Below, one piece after another: positions 1-4,785 of a DNA stretch of 6,898 nt (positions within the stretch are counted from its first letter, which is position 1; every line of letters begins with the position of its first letter). The translations under genes and the position numbers were made by a program. The notes beneath the pieces are model-generated. The model saw only the letters and a list, made by a program, of their open reading frames with translations. It was not told the origin of the DNA and ran no database searches. Origin of the DNA: an uncultured Alphaproteobacteria bacterium (lineage in GTDB: Bacteria > Pseudomonadota > Alphaproteobacteria > RF32 > CAG-239); the NCBI GenBank assembly GCA_934273635.1, contig CAKQSV010000021.1, positions 1 through 6,898 on the forward strand, given 5' to 3'.

Positions 1-27
1 GAGGGAGTTCGAACCTCTCTTTTGAGC

Positions 28-54
28 AAAAAAAAAGCCATCCTTACGGATGGC
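28..54 (-). terminator. Rho-independent terminator, copy A
   Basis: On the minus strand a GCCATCC / GGATGGC stem with a 4-nt loop is followed by nine T. It is identical to the terminator behind the intact tRNA-Val at 270-296. In this copy only a tRNA fragment precedes it. Confidence 0.8.
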
Positions 55-60
55 GATAAT

Positions 61-77
61 TGGTGGGCGCTGAGAGG
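61..77 (-). pseudogene. tRNA-Val 3'-end fragment
   Basis: Seventeen nucleotides identical to the 3' end of the neighbouring tRNA-Val: the T-stem 3' strand, the acceptor 3' strand, the discriminator A and CCA. Upstream on the minus strand (from 78) the sequence is unrelated to a tRNA body, so no complete second tRNA exists here. It is part of the 77-bp direct repeat. Confidence 0.8.
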
Positions 78-83
78 CTGGAG

Positions 84-112
84 AAAAGAAAACAACCCTG
101 TGAGTTGTTTTC
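84..112 (-). terminator. terminator-like hairpin in the inter-repeat segment
   Basis: A perfect 9-bp inverted repeat (GAAAACAAC at 88-96, GTTGTTTTC at 104-112) with a 7-nt loop is followed on the minus strand by TTTTCT. The stem is AT-rich, so termination strength is uncertain. Nothing recognisable as a gene feeds into it. Confidence 0.4.
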
Positions 113-199
113 TGACGACAGGCGAAGTTTTGTTAGATTGCAAGACCCGCGACAGCCGGTTTTGCCAATCGTTACAAAACGAGTGACCGCAGCGAGTTA

Positions 200-221
200 G
201 CATTGCGATAACACGCAATGC
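200..221. repeat. perfect 8-bp inverted repeat
   Basis: GCATTGCG (200-207) and CGCAATGC (214-221) are perfect inverted partners around a 6-nt loop. It lies in the 165-bp segment (78-242) between the two 77-bp direct repeats and has no T-run, so it does not look like a terminator. It could be part of an interspersed repeat or a structured RNA; function unknown. Confidence 0.6.
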
Positions 222-234
222 TTATGAGCTAGAA

Positions 235-252
235 GAACTCCCGAGGGAGTTC
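235..252. repeat. 8-bp inverted repeat made of tRNA T-arm sequence
   Basis: GAACTCCC (235-242) and GGGAGTTC (245-252) flank a 2-nt centre. The left arm with its next two bases repeats tRNA-Val positions 323-332. The right arm belongs to the inverted T-arm copy. The junction thus looks built from two head-to-head pieces of the same tRNA arm. Confidence 0.6.
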
Positions 253-319
253 GAACCTCTCTTTTGAGCAAAAAAAAAGCCATCCTTACGGATGGCGATA
301 ATTGGTGGGCGCTGAGAGG
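243..319. repeat. 77-bp direct repeat, copy B (within the intact tRNA-Val locus)
   Basis: This copy is identical to positions 1-77. It contains the inverted T-arm copy (245-261), the functional-looking terminator (270-296) and the real 3' end of tRNA-Val (303-319), which continues into a complete tRNA gene. The two copies flank 165 bp of unique sequence. Confidence 0.9.
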
Positions 320-330
320 TTCGAACTCCC
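245..330. repeat. 17-bp inverted repeat enclosing the tRNA-Val terminator
   Basis: Positions 245-261 are the exact reverse complement of 314-330, the T-arm of tRNA-Val. The two 17-nt arms enclose the acceptor 3' strand, CCA and the terminator hairpin. A minus-strand transcript reading past the terminator would carry a sequence able to pair with the T-arm over 17 nt. The same inverted copy occurs at 3-19 in repeat copy A. Confidence 0.75.
270..296 (-). terminator. Rho-independent terminator of tRNA-Val
   Basis: Read on the minus strand, six bases after the encoded CCA, a 7-bp stem (GCCATCC / GGATGGC) with a 4-nt loop is followed by nine T. The position directly behind the tRNA makes this the natural end of a monocistronic tRNA transcript. 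Confidence 0.88.
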
Positions 331-378
331 GACCCTCTCGGTGTAAACGAGATGCTCTTCCAGCTGAGCTAAGCGCCC
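303..378 (-). tRNA. tRNA-Val (anticodon TAC)
   Basis: The reverse complement folds as a complete 76-nt cloverleaf: 7-bp acceptor stem (GGGCGCT / AGCGCCC), D-stem GCTC/GAGC, anticodon stem TCTCG/CGAGA with loop TTTACAC, a 5-nt variable loop, T-arm with loop TTCGAAC, discriminator A and an encoded CCA. The anticodon TAC (343-345) decodes valine codons GTA, GTG and probably GTT. A promoter lies upstream (397-425) and a terminator downstream (270-296). Its last 17 nt are duplicated at 61-77. Confidence 0.95.
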
Positions 379-396
379 ATCTTGTTTACGAAAGAG

Positions 397-425
397 TTTA
401 TACACTCATAAAATAAATTAATCAA
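397..425 (-). promoter_or_regulatory. promoter of tRNA-Val
   Basis: On the minus strand TTGATT (420-425) and TATAAA (397-402) are separated by exactly 17 nt. This resembles sigma-70 -35 and -10 boxes, and the -10 lies about 18 nt before the mature tRNA 5' end, leaving a short leader for RNase P to remove. Confidence 0.7.
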
Positions 426-543
426 GCAAAAAATTCACAATTTTTCATTTTTTTTACAAAATCTCACATTTTCAAAAGGTTGCGCCTCTTGCTTTGCTCA
501 CAACCGCATTTTCACCCCATCTCGCCCCACCATCGACGCATAC

Positions 544-578
544 AAAAAAATAAGGCGAACCGATTTGCCCGCCTTATT
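544..578 (-). terminator. Rho-independent terminator of the HU gene
   Basis: On the minus strand a 9-bp stem (AATAAGGCG / CGCCTTATT) with a 12-nt loop is followed by a run of T, about 43 nt after the HU stop codon. The rest of the 379-621 gap holds the tRNA-Val promoter and AT-rich sequence in which I see no gene. Confidence 0.85.
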
Positions 579-621
579 GTCAATAACATACTGTATTATA
601 AAACTGCTTACAAAAACGTAA

Positions 622-894
622 TTAGTTTACAGAATCCTGAAGAGCCTTACCTGCTTTGAACTTAGCTTGTTTACGAGCAGGAATATTGATTGTTGCACCT
701 GTGCGAGGATTGCGGGCAGTTGTAGCCGAACGTTGAGAAACGGCAAAAGTACCGAAACCAACCAAACGAACTTCGTCACCGCTCTTCAAAGCACTGGAAA
801 CAGAAGACAAGAAAGCGTCCAAAGCTTTAGCAGAATCAGCTTTTGTCAAACCGGTTTCATTAGAAATGCTGGAAATCAATTCATTTTTATTCAT
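622..894 (-). CDS. HU-family DNA-binding protein
   Basis: This 90-aa protein is of canonical HU length. HU proteins are abundant dimeric nucleoid proteins that bind and bend DNA in the minor groove, supporting compaction, replication and recombination. The N-terminal half is the helical dimerisation region. The segment around residues 46-50 (GFGTF) leads into the beta-arm, whose tip has R61-N62-P63, with the intercalating proline conserved. The C-terminal segment KFKAGKALQDSVN fits the family. The ATG at 894 is chosen because GAGGGAG (904-910) stands 9 nt ahead. An in-frame TTG at 900 would be only 3 nt from it. The gene is monocistronic, with its own terminator at 544-578. Alphaproteobacterial HupB is the closest type I recognise; IHF is unlikely because the arm and length are HU-like. 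Confidence 0.95.
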   Translation of the reverse strand: MNKNELISSISNETGLTKADSAKALDAFLSSVSSALKSGDEVRLVGFGTFAVSQRSATTARNPRTGATINIPARKQAKFKAGKALQDSVN

Positions 895-965
895 TATCAA
901 GGTCTCCCTCTAAAAATATTAAAGACTGTACGGTTAAGCAATGCTCAAGCATCACCACGAAAAAA

Positions 966-994
966 ATTTAAGCGTCAAAAATCCGCAAAGTCAA
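966..994 (-). promoter_or_regulatory. candidate promoter of the HU gene
   Basis: On the minus strand TTGACT (989-994, 5 of 6 to consensus) is followed after 17 nt by TTAAAT (966-971, 4 of 6). The predicted start would leave a leader of about 65 nt before the HU start codon. This is the best pair seen, but the region is AT-rich and the match could be chance. Confidence 0.4.
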
Positions 995-1249
995 ATAAAA
1001 TAAAGAGTTTTTAGCCACAAAATGTGGAAAAAAGCCAATTTTTCAGCCAATTAAGCGCCTCTCGACCGATTTTTGCCCCTCAAAATCAGCCAAACGCACG
1101 GTTTTAAGCCGTTTACGACGCTTTTTGCGCCGATTCTTTTTTCAACCTCTATCGAGTCTCGCTACCACCGAAAACGCGCACAACCGGCACTTTTCGCTTG
1201 CTTTAAACTTAAAAATTTGTTAAGAATATTACCAAGACATTTTGCTGAT
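995..1249. other. intergenic region between divergent HU and phosphatase genes
   Basis: This is the non-coding remainder of the 368-bp gap between the HU start and the phosphatase start. I see no tRNA, convincing hairpin with T-run, or ORF with a ribosome binding site. An open frame from 1073 to 1309 has a strongly basic, low-complexity translation, lacks a ribosome binding site and overlaps the real gene. A plus-strand promoter should lie here, but no pair with good spacing stands out. Confidence 0.5.
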
Positions 1250-1262
1250 AGGAGGTGTTGGT

Positions 1263-1838
1263 ATGCTCAAAAACTTCTACATCTTCCGCAATGGCCAGAG
1301 CTCATATAACCTAGCCGGCAAATTGCAGGGACAAAGCAACAATTCGGTGCTCACAGACAAGGGCATAAATCAGGCCTTTGCCGCGGCAATGTTTCTCAAA
1401 GACAAAAGTATTGACATCATCGTCTCTAGCCCGCAACGACGCGCCAGACAAACCGGCAACATTGTCTCCAAACAAATTAAAGCTCCGATTTTTTATGACA
1501 GCCGCTTTGCGGAGGTTGACCTTGGTTCTGCCGACGGTCTGTCCTTAAACCGCCTGCCCAAAAAACACCAAACCACCCTACAAAAATGGCAACACGACAG
1601 CGCTCAACCGCGTTTTCAGCATGGCGAAAGCAAAGGCGAGCTCCGCCGCCGCGTATCAGATGCCCTGTCAGACTATGCCTCCGGCGATTATCAAAACGTT
1701 GCCGTCTCCAGTCACAATTTTTCCATTATGGAAGTTTTGCAAAGCCTGAATATCAACAAGTCTTCCGTTGACAATGGCGAGATTATTCACCTGCAATACG
1801 ATGGGCAGAGTTGGAAACTGGTGCAAACCGCCAACTGA
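1263..1838 (+). CDS. histidine phosphatase superfamily protein lacking the catalytic His
   Basis: The 191-aa protein has the layout of the phosphoglycerate-mutase-like histidine phosphatases. Normal members move a phosphate through a phospho-His in an RHG motif. Here the N-terminal motif reads F8-R9-N10-G11, so the phosphate-accepting His is Asn (codon AAT at 1290-1292). Other hallmarks remain: SSPQRRARQT (55-64) with the phosphate-binding Arg at about 60, E84 in AEVDLG, GES (121-123), and SH at 150-151 followed by Asn rather than Gly. The start at 1263 has an excellent AGGAGGTG (1250-1257); an in-frame TTG at 1242 lies upstream of it. There is no signal peptide, so it is cytoplasmic. It is probably a pseudo-phosphatase that binds a phospho-ligand, or an enzyme with changed chemistry; substrate unknown. 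Confidence 0.85.
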   Translation: MLKNFYIFRNGQSSYNLAGKLQGQSNNSVLTDKGINQAFAAAMFLKDKSIDIIVSSPQRRARQTGNIVSKQIKAPIFYDSRFAEVDLGSADGLSLNRLPKKHQTTLQKWQHDSAQPRFQHGESKGELRRRVSDALSDYASGDYQNVAVSSHNFSIMEVLQSLNINKSSVDNGEIIHLQYDGQSWKLVQTAN

Positions 1839-2480
1839 TTATTCATAAACAAAGTGAGATTTATCCACGCCACAGATGGGGCACACCCAACTCTCGGGCA
1901 ACTCCTCAAACGGTATTTCGCCGTCATAAACATAGCCGCACACGGTGCAAACCCAATGTTTTTCTTTGTTTTCCGTCATACAACCCTCCTTGTCTTGTCG
2001 ACAGACCGCCACCACCGACGGCTTTAACTGTGAACGATAAAACTGATACGTTGCCGGAACCTCATCAAGATTATTTTGAGCCTCAATCACTTGTCCCAAA
2101 ATCAGGGTGTTGCTCTCAAACTTTATGGTTTGGATAACTTCACAAACAAAAAACGCCAACCGAGTTGCCAACCTTGGCAACCCGTCATATAAATCATGAG
2201 GAACATAAAACCACTTGTCACGCTTGCGGCTACTATAAAACCCAAAATTAGCCACCACCTCGGGCGGCACACTCTGAGGCAGCACCGACAAAGAAAACGC
2301 GCGTGATTTTTCAATATCTTTCAGGGTTTGGCTTCCGTTATGGCATGAAACCGCCAAAATCAGCGGCAGACTGGCCACCTGCATAACGGCATCGACCAAA
2401 CTGCCCGACAATCTGCCCTTGTTCTGAGCCCCTAAGACATATAACCCTTGTGTGATTTTATAAAAAGCGTCTGTGTCCAT
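1839..2480 (-). CDS. flavin reductase-like protein fused to rubredoxin (high-molecular-weight rubredoxin type)
   Basis: This 213-aa protein has two modules. Residues about 1-155 resemble the FMN-binding flavin-reductase/flavoredoxin split-barrel domain. Residues about 174-212 are a compact rubredoxin with CTVCG (178-182) and CPICG (200-204), supplying the four Cys that bind one iron. Such fusions are known as high-molecular-weight rubredoxin (Hrb) and pass electrons from NAD(P)H through FMN to rubredoxin partners such as flavodiiron proteins, which reduce O2 or NO. The partner is not in this window. The rubredoxin lacks the usual loop between the Cys pairs, as in other fused forms. The ATG has GGAGGA (2487-2492) 6 nt upstream. 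It lies 70 nt after slyX and may be read with it or from the candidate promoter at 2503-2530. Its stop codon touches that of the convergent phosphatase gene. Confidence 0.87.
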   Translation of the reverse strand: MDTDAFYKITQGLYVLGAQNKGRLSGSLVDAVMQVASLPLILAVSCHNGSQTLKDIEKSRAFSLSVLPQSVPPEVVANFGFYSSRKRDKWFYVPHDLYDGLPRLATRLAFFVCEVIQTIKFESNTLILGQVIEAQNNLDEVPATYQFYRSQLKPSVVAVCRQDKEGCMTENKEKHWVCTVCGYVYDGEIPFEELPESWVCPICGVDKSHFVYE

Positions 2481-2502
2481 TTGTCATCCTCCGGCGCTTA
2501 TC

Positions 2503-2530
2503 TATATAATCAGCCGCCGCAGGCTTACAA
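2503..2530 (-). promoter_or_regulatory. candidate promoter of the flavin reductase/rubredoxin gene
   Basis: On the minus strand TTGTAA (2525-2530) and TATATA (2503-2508) are 16 nt apart in the 70-bp gap after slyX. The start point would fall just before the ribosome binding site, giving a short leader. The gap also holds an AT-only palindrome (TTAAAAAA/TTTTTTTAA near 2538-2554) but no GC-stem terminator, so read-through from slyX remains possible. Confidence 0.35.
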
Positions 2531-2550
2531 CGGAACCTTAAAAAATTTTT

Positions 2551-2751
2551 TTAATAATGAGGAGGCGGAGTCTCTTCGTTAGTGGGTTTAACCACATCGG
2601 TATCCAGTACCGAAAGCAAATATTTGTTCTGCCGCAACAAATTGTCAATTTGCTGCCCCTGAGCAATAATCACCTGATTCAGATCATCCAAAACTTTTTC
2701 CTGATTGGCGATTGCCGTCTCAATATCAATTAAACGTTGCTCAATATCCAT
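2551..2751 (-). CDS. slyX: SlyX family protein
   Basis: A 66-aa protein recognised by its family layout: an N-terminal MDIEQRL, an amphipathic helix of about 45 residues with heptad-like hydrophobics that should form a coiled coil, and the conserved C-terminal EETPPPHY. SlyX proteins are small cytoplasmic proteins common in proteobacteria and without an established biochemical role. The ATG at 2751 is preferred over farther upstream in-frame starts because the extension would run through the upstream acetyltransferase gene and is not SlyX-like. AGGTG overlaps the acetyltransferase stop codon; the gap is only 7 nt, indicating one transcript and probably translational coupling. Confidence 0.92.
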   Translation of the reverse strand: MDIEQRLIDIETAIANQEKVLDDLNQVIIAQGQQIDNLLRQNKYLLSVLDTDVVKPTNEETPPPHY

Positions 2752-2758
2752 ATTGCAC

Positions 2759-3337
2759 CTAGTCTTGCGGATTGATTTTTGCATATAAAAATTGGTCGTG
2801 ATATTTACCGTAAGCGTAGCGCGCGCCGACCATACGCCCCTCGCGAGCAAAGCCGCAACGTTCCGCCACCGCAGCAGAAGCCTTGTTCTCAGCATCACAG
2901 GTAATAATCAACCGGTGAATTCCACGGGCAAACAACTCGCGGCTCAACAAATTGACCACCTCGGTAATATAACCGTGCCCCGTGGCATTTTTATCCAAAT
3001 AATAGCCAAACTCGGCATAACGGTGCATATACGACACGGTGTGAATCCCGCCGGCACCGACAAGTTTGCGAGTCGCCTTATCCAAAAACACATATTCAAA
3101 GGAGTCCTGCTGCTTAAAATTGTTCTCAAAAATATCGGTCACCGCCCGAACATCATCGACTCCGCGCGTATCATCCACCCAAAACAGATACGGACGCAAA
3201 AAATCGCGCGAAGAGTCAATCAGTTGCCACAACGGCTCGTCAAAAGCGTGCACACGCTGACAAACAATCACTTTGTCACCAACAATTTCAGTCGGAAGGG
3301 AGAATTTTTCAAACTTTTTAAGGCCGATATCTAACAA
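2759..3337 (-). CDS. GNAT-family N-acetyltransferase, RimJ/RimL-like
   Basis: A 192-aa protein of usual length for RimJ/RimL-type acetyltransferases, which transfer acetyl from acetyl-CoA to amino groups of proteins, peptides or small molecules. Motif A includes EFGYYLD (109-115) and the CoA-pyrophosphate loop NATGHGYITE (117-126). Motif B is seen in NKASAAVAERCGFAREG (151-167), with the typical Asn-x-x-Ser/Ala and CGF signature. The substrate cannot be told. The start is a TTG because a full AAAGGAGG lies 5 nt upstream and the next in-frame Met is past residue 100. It begins 23 nt after the 3' end of tRNA-Pro and ends 7 nt before slyX, so the three are probably co-transcribed. Confidence 0.9.
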   Translation of the reverse strand: MLDIGLKKFEKFSLPTEIVGDKVIVCQRVHAFDEPLWQLIDSSRDFLRPYLFWVDDTRGVDDVRAVTDIFENNFKQQDSFEYVFLDKATRKLVGAGGIHTVSYMHRYAEFGYYLDKNATGHGYITEVVNLLSRELFARGIHRLIITCDAENKASAAVAERCGFAREGRMVGARYAYGKYHDQFLYAKINPQD

Positions 3338-3342
3338 ACTAG

Positions 3343-3350
3343 CCTCCTTT
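3343..3350 (-). promoter_or_regulatory. strong ribosome binding site fixing a TTG start
   Basis: AAAGGAGG on the minus strand stands 5 nt before the TTG at 3335-3337. It decides the acetyltransferase start in the absence of any nearby ATG. It lies only 5 nt beyond a U-rich stretch that directly follows the tRNA-Pro CCA end. Confidence 0.8.
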
Positions 3351-3360
3351 AAAATAAAAA

Positions 3361-3437
3361 TGGTCGGAGTGACTGGACTCGAACCAGCGACCTCTACGTC
3401 CCGAACGTAGCGTTCTACCAGGCTGAACTACACTCCG
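3361..3437 (-). tRNA. tRNA-Pro (anticodon CGG)
   Basis: The reverse complement folds into a full 77-nt tRNA: acceptor CGGAGTG / CACTCCG, D-stem GTTC/GAAC with loop AGCCTGGTA, anticodon stem CTACG/CGTAG with loop TTCGGGA, variable loop AGGTC, T-loop TTCGAGT, discriminator A and encoded CCA. The anticodon CGG (3401-3403) reads CCG. C1-G72 and the A discriminator are proline-type identity features in bacteria. No terminator hairpin separates it from the acetyltransferase gene 23 nt downstream. Confidence 0.95.
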
Positions 3438-3452
3438 ACTAACGACTTCATA

Positions 3453-3480
3453 CTAATAGCACACAAAAATAATTATGCAA
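3453..3480 (-). promoter_or_regulatory. candidate promoter of the tRNA-Pro/acetyltransferase/slyX unit
   Basis: On the minus strand TTGCAT (3475-3480) and TATTAG (3453-3458) are 16 nt apart, about 15 nt before the mature tRNA 5' end. Both boxes match consensus in 4 of 6 positions. The position is right for a tRNA promoter, but the surroundings are AT-rich. Confidence 0.45.
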
Positions 3481-3568
3481 GCATTTTATTGGATTTATTG
3501 CAAAAATATGTTTTATGACACAAAATCAATAAGATAAGATTTTTTCAATAAAAAATTTAAACAAAAAA

Positions 3569-3599
3569 TTGACAAATTTATTTTTTTATGCTATATAAT
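3569..3599 (+). promoter_or_regulatory. near-consensus promoter of the lipoprotein gene
   Basis: A perfect TTGACA (3569-3574) is followed by TATATAAT (3592-3599). Spacing is 17 nt to TATATA or 19 nt to TATAAT. Transcription would start near 3604-3607, leaving a leader of about 37 nt. This is the strongest promoter-like sequence in the window, which suggests an abundant envelope protein. Confidence 0.8.
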
Positions 3600-3642
3600 C
3601 GTCAATCTTTCGTTAGTAATTTTTATTTGGAGTGATAAAAAT

Positions 3643-4140
3643 ATGAAAAAATATTTAGTATTAGCAATGATGATGTTTGTTAGCGCCTGCGCCAGCGGTC
3701 CGATTTATGGCGATGAGGATTGCACCTATCACCGCACCCCGCGCAAAGACTACCGCGTTCAAGAAGTTCGCCCGCAGCCGGCACCGGCTCCGGTTGTTCG
3801 CGTTGCTCAGCCGCAAACTGTTCCTTGCTATCAGGCGGTTCAGCCTGTTGTTCAACAGCCTCAACCGTGCAACGGCTGCCGTCCGACAGTCAGAGAAACT
3901 CGCGAGCCGGTAGAAGTTGTGTACAAAAAAGTTATTTACACCACGACTTATGAGCCAAAAACCACTCAAAACGTTGTTTATGAGCGCGAGGCCGTTAAAA
4001 ATGCCGAGGTTAAAGAAGTTGTTGTAAAACAGCAACCTGTTGTTAAAGAAATTGTCGTACAACAACCGGCTGTATCAAAAGTAATTGAAACCCAAGTTAC
4101 TCAGGAACCGACCAAAATTTCAGTTGAAGAAGTAAAATAA
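3643..4140 (+). CDS. Val/Pro/Gln-rich lipoprotein, unknown function
   Basis: A 165-aa protein. A lipoprotein signal peptide is clear: MKKYLVLAMMMF followed by the lipobox V13-S14-A15-C16, with C16 the predicted lipidated residue. Position +2 is Ala, compatible with outer-membrane sorting. The mature part is low-complexity: a Pro/Gln/Val-rich stretch (43-75), a CNGC pair (76-79), and two tandem units VKEVVVKQQPV (123-133) and VKEIVVQQPAV (134-144). I recognise no enzymatic domain. Such extended Pro/Val-rich chains can span the periplasm or touch peptidoglycan, but that is inference. GGAG (3629-3632) precedes the ATG by 10 nt. It has its own strong promoter (3569-3599) and terminator (4166-4201), so it is monocistronic. 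Confidence 0.87.
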   Translation: MKKYLVLAMMMFVSACASGPIYGDEDCTYHRTPRKDYRVQEVRPQPAPAPVVRVAQPQTVPCYQAVQPVVQQPQPCNGCRPTVRETREPVEVVYKKVIYTTTYEPKTTQNVVYEREAVKNAEVKEVVVKQQPVVKEIVVQQPAVSKVIETQVTQEPTKISVEEVK

Positions 4141-4165
4141 GTTTCTGTCTTTCTCATTACATCCC

Positions 4166-4201
4166 AAAAAAAATCGGTCGTCCCCATGACCGATTTTTTT
4201 T
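4166..4201 (+). terminator. Rho-independent terminator, probably bidirectional
   Basis: The stem ATCGGTC (4173-4179) / GACCGAT (4188-4194) with an 8-nt loop is flanked by an A-run and followed by eight T. It lies 25 nt after the lipoprotein stop codon. The A-run would give a T-run on the other strand as well. Confidence 0.9.
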
Positions 4202-4241
4202 GTGTGTCCAGCGCCTCCCTCCGTGACAAATCGTCTTGACT

Positions 4242-4270
4242 TTTACATCATCGCAGTTAAGGTGTAAATA
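4242..4270 (+). promoter_or_regulatory. candidate promoter of the second lipoprotein gene
   Basis: TTTACA (4242-4247) and TAAATA (4265-4270) are 17 nt apart. The -35 box is good (5 of 6), the -10 weak (3 of 6). A better -35 match, TTGACT (4236-4241), has no -10 partner at proper spacing. Because a terminator sits at 4166-4201, a promoter is needed in this gap. Confidence 0.35.
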
Positions 4271-4284
4271 TTGGGGGATGTGTG

Positions 4285-4716
4285 ATGAAAAAGTTTTTGA
4301 TTTTATGTTTATTGGTTATTTCAGCAGCTTGTGCGACTAAAACTTATGACAAAGAATTTAAAAATCCGATATTTTACCAACCTTTAAGACCATTAAGCAA
4401 TTCGAATGGTTATGCCTACCTAACACCAACATTTGTAGATTTCAAAACTCCCTTGGATAAAAATAAGACTGATTTATCAGGGGCATGTGACCTTATTGAA
4501 AATGAACAAGATCACATAACCCAGAAGTGTGTTGTTACGATATGGGGACAAAAATATACCCGCTACTACACCTATGTTATTAAAGATATGTTCTTGCCGA
4601 CTTGCTTACGCATATTACAATATACGTATAAGAATCCACAAGATTTTCCCCAAGAAGAACTGGAGGCGGATAAATATTGTGTCACCCCACCTGACCAACA
4701 ATTAGAATCGAATTGA
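4285..4716 (+). CDS. small lipoprotein, unknown function
   Basis: A 143-aa protein starting MKKFLILCLLV with lipobox S13-A14-A15-C16; C16 is the predicted lipidated Cys and Ala at +2 is compatible with outer-membrane sorting. The mature part is about 128 residues, rich in Tyr, Asp, Asn and Lys, with four further Cys that could form disulfides in the periplasm. I recognise no family. The ATG at 4285 is preferred over a GTG at 4282 because GGGGGA (4273-4278) is 6 nt from it and MKK is the usual signal-peptide start. Base composition is AT-richer than the preceding lipoprotein gene. It runs convergent with the Cys-rich secreted gene, with 69 bp between them and no clear terminator there. Confidence 0.83.
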   Translation: MKKFLILCLLVISAACATKTYDKEFKNPIFYQPLRPLSNSNGYAYLTPTFVDFKTPLDKNKTDLSGACDLIENEQDHITQKCVVTIWGQKYTRYYTYVIKDMFLPTCLRILQYTYKNPQDFPQEELEADKYCVTPPDQQLESN

Positions 4717-4785
4717 TTGAGCCATGCTTTTCGCCCAAAATTCAACCTTGACTTTTTAACGACAGATAACGGAAAATATGGAACA

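Larger units (their letters stand above)
1..77. repeat. 77-bp direct repeat, copy A (tRNA-Val 3' end plus terminator)
   Basis: Positions 1-77 are identical base for base to 243-319, an offset of 242 bp. The repeat comprises an inverted copy of the tRNA T-arm (3-19), a minus-strand terminator (28-54) and the last 17 nt of tRNA-Val including CCA (61-77). Identity stops at 78, where copy B continues into the intact tRNA. The repeat may extend left of the window. It could be a relic of a tandem duplication or of site-specific integration at a tRNA 3' end; no integrase is visible here. Confidence 0.9.

Noticed and set aside
1..330. CRISPR-like array from the repeats at the left end
   Set aside because: Only two long copies containing tRNA and terminator sequence; no short regular repeats with unique spacers and no cas genes.
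895..900. In-frame TTG start for HU at 898-900
   Set aside because: It lies only 3 nt from GAGGGAG; the ATG at 894 has proper spacing and gives the standard 90-aa HU.
667..1014. Plus-strand ORF over the HU gene
   Set aside because: It is antisense to a clear HU gene and its translation has no recognisable features.
1242..1262. TTG at 1242 as the phosphatase start
   Set aside because: It lies upstream of the AGGAGGTG at 1250-1257, which serves the ATG at 1263; the extra residues do not fit the family.
1073..1309. Plus-strand ORF of 78 aa
   Set aside because: No ribosome binding site, basic low-complexity translation, and it overlaps the well-supported phosphatase start in another frame.
2792..3334. 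180-aa plus-strand ORF opposite the acetyltransferase
   Set aside because: A codon-bias shadow; the minus-strand frame has GNAT motifs and a strong ribosome binding site.
3661..4065. 134-aa minus-strand ORF inside the lipoprotein gene
   Set aside because: Antisense to a lipoprotein with clear promoter, signal and terminator; its Asn/Arg/Leu-rich translation mirrors the repeats on the other strand.
4282..4284. GTG start of the second lipoprotein
   Set aside because: The ATG three bases later gives the usual MKK start with better spacing to GGGGGA.
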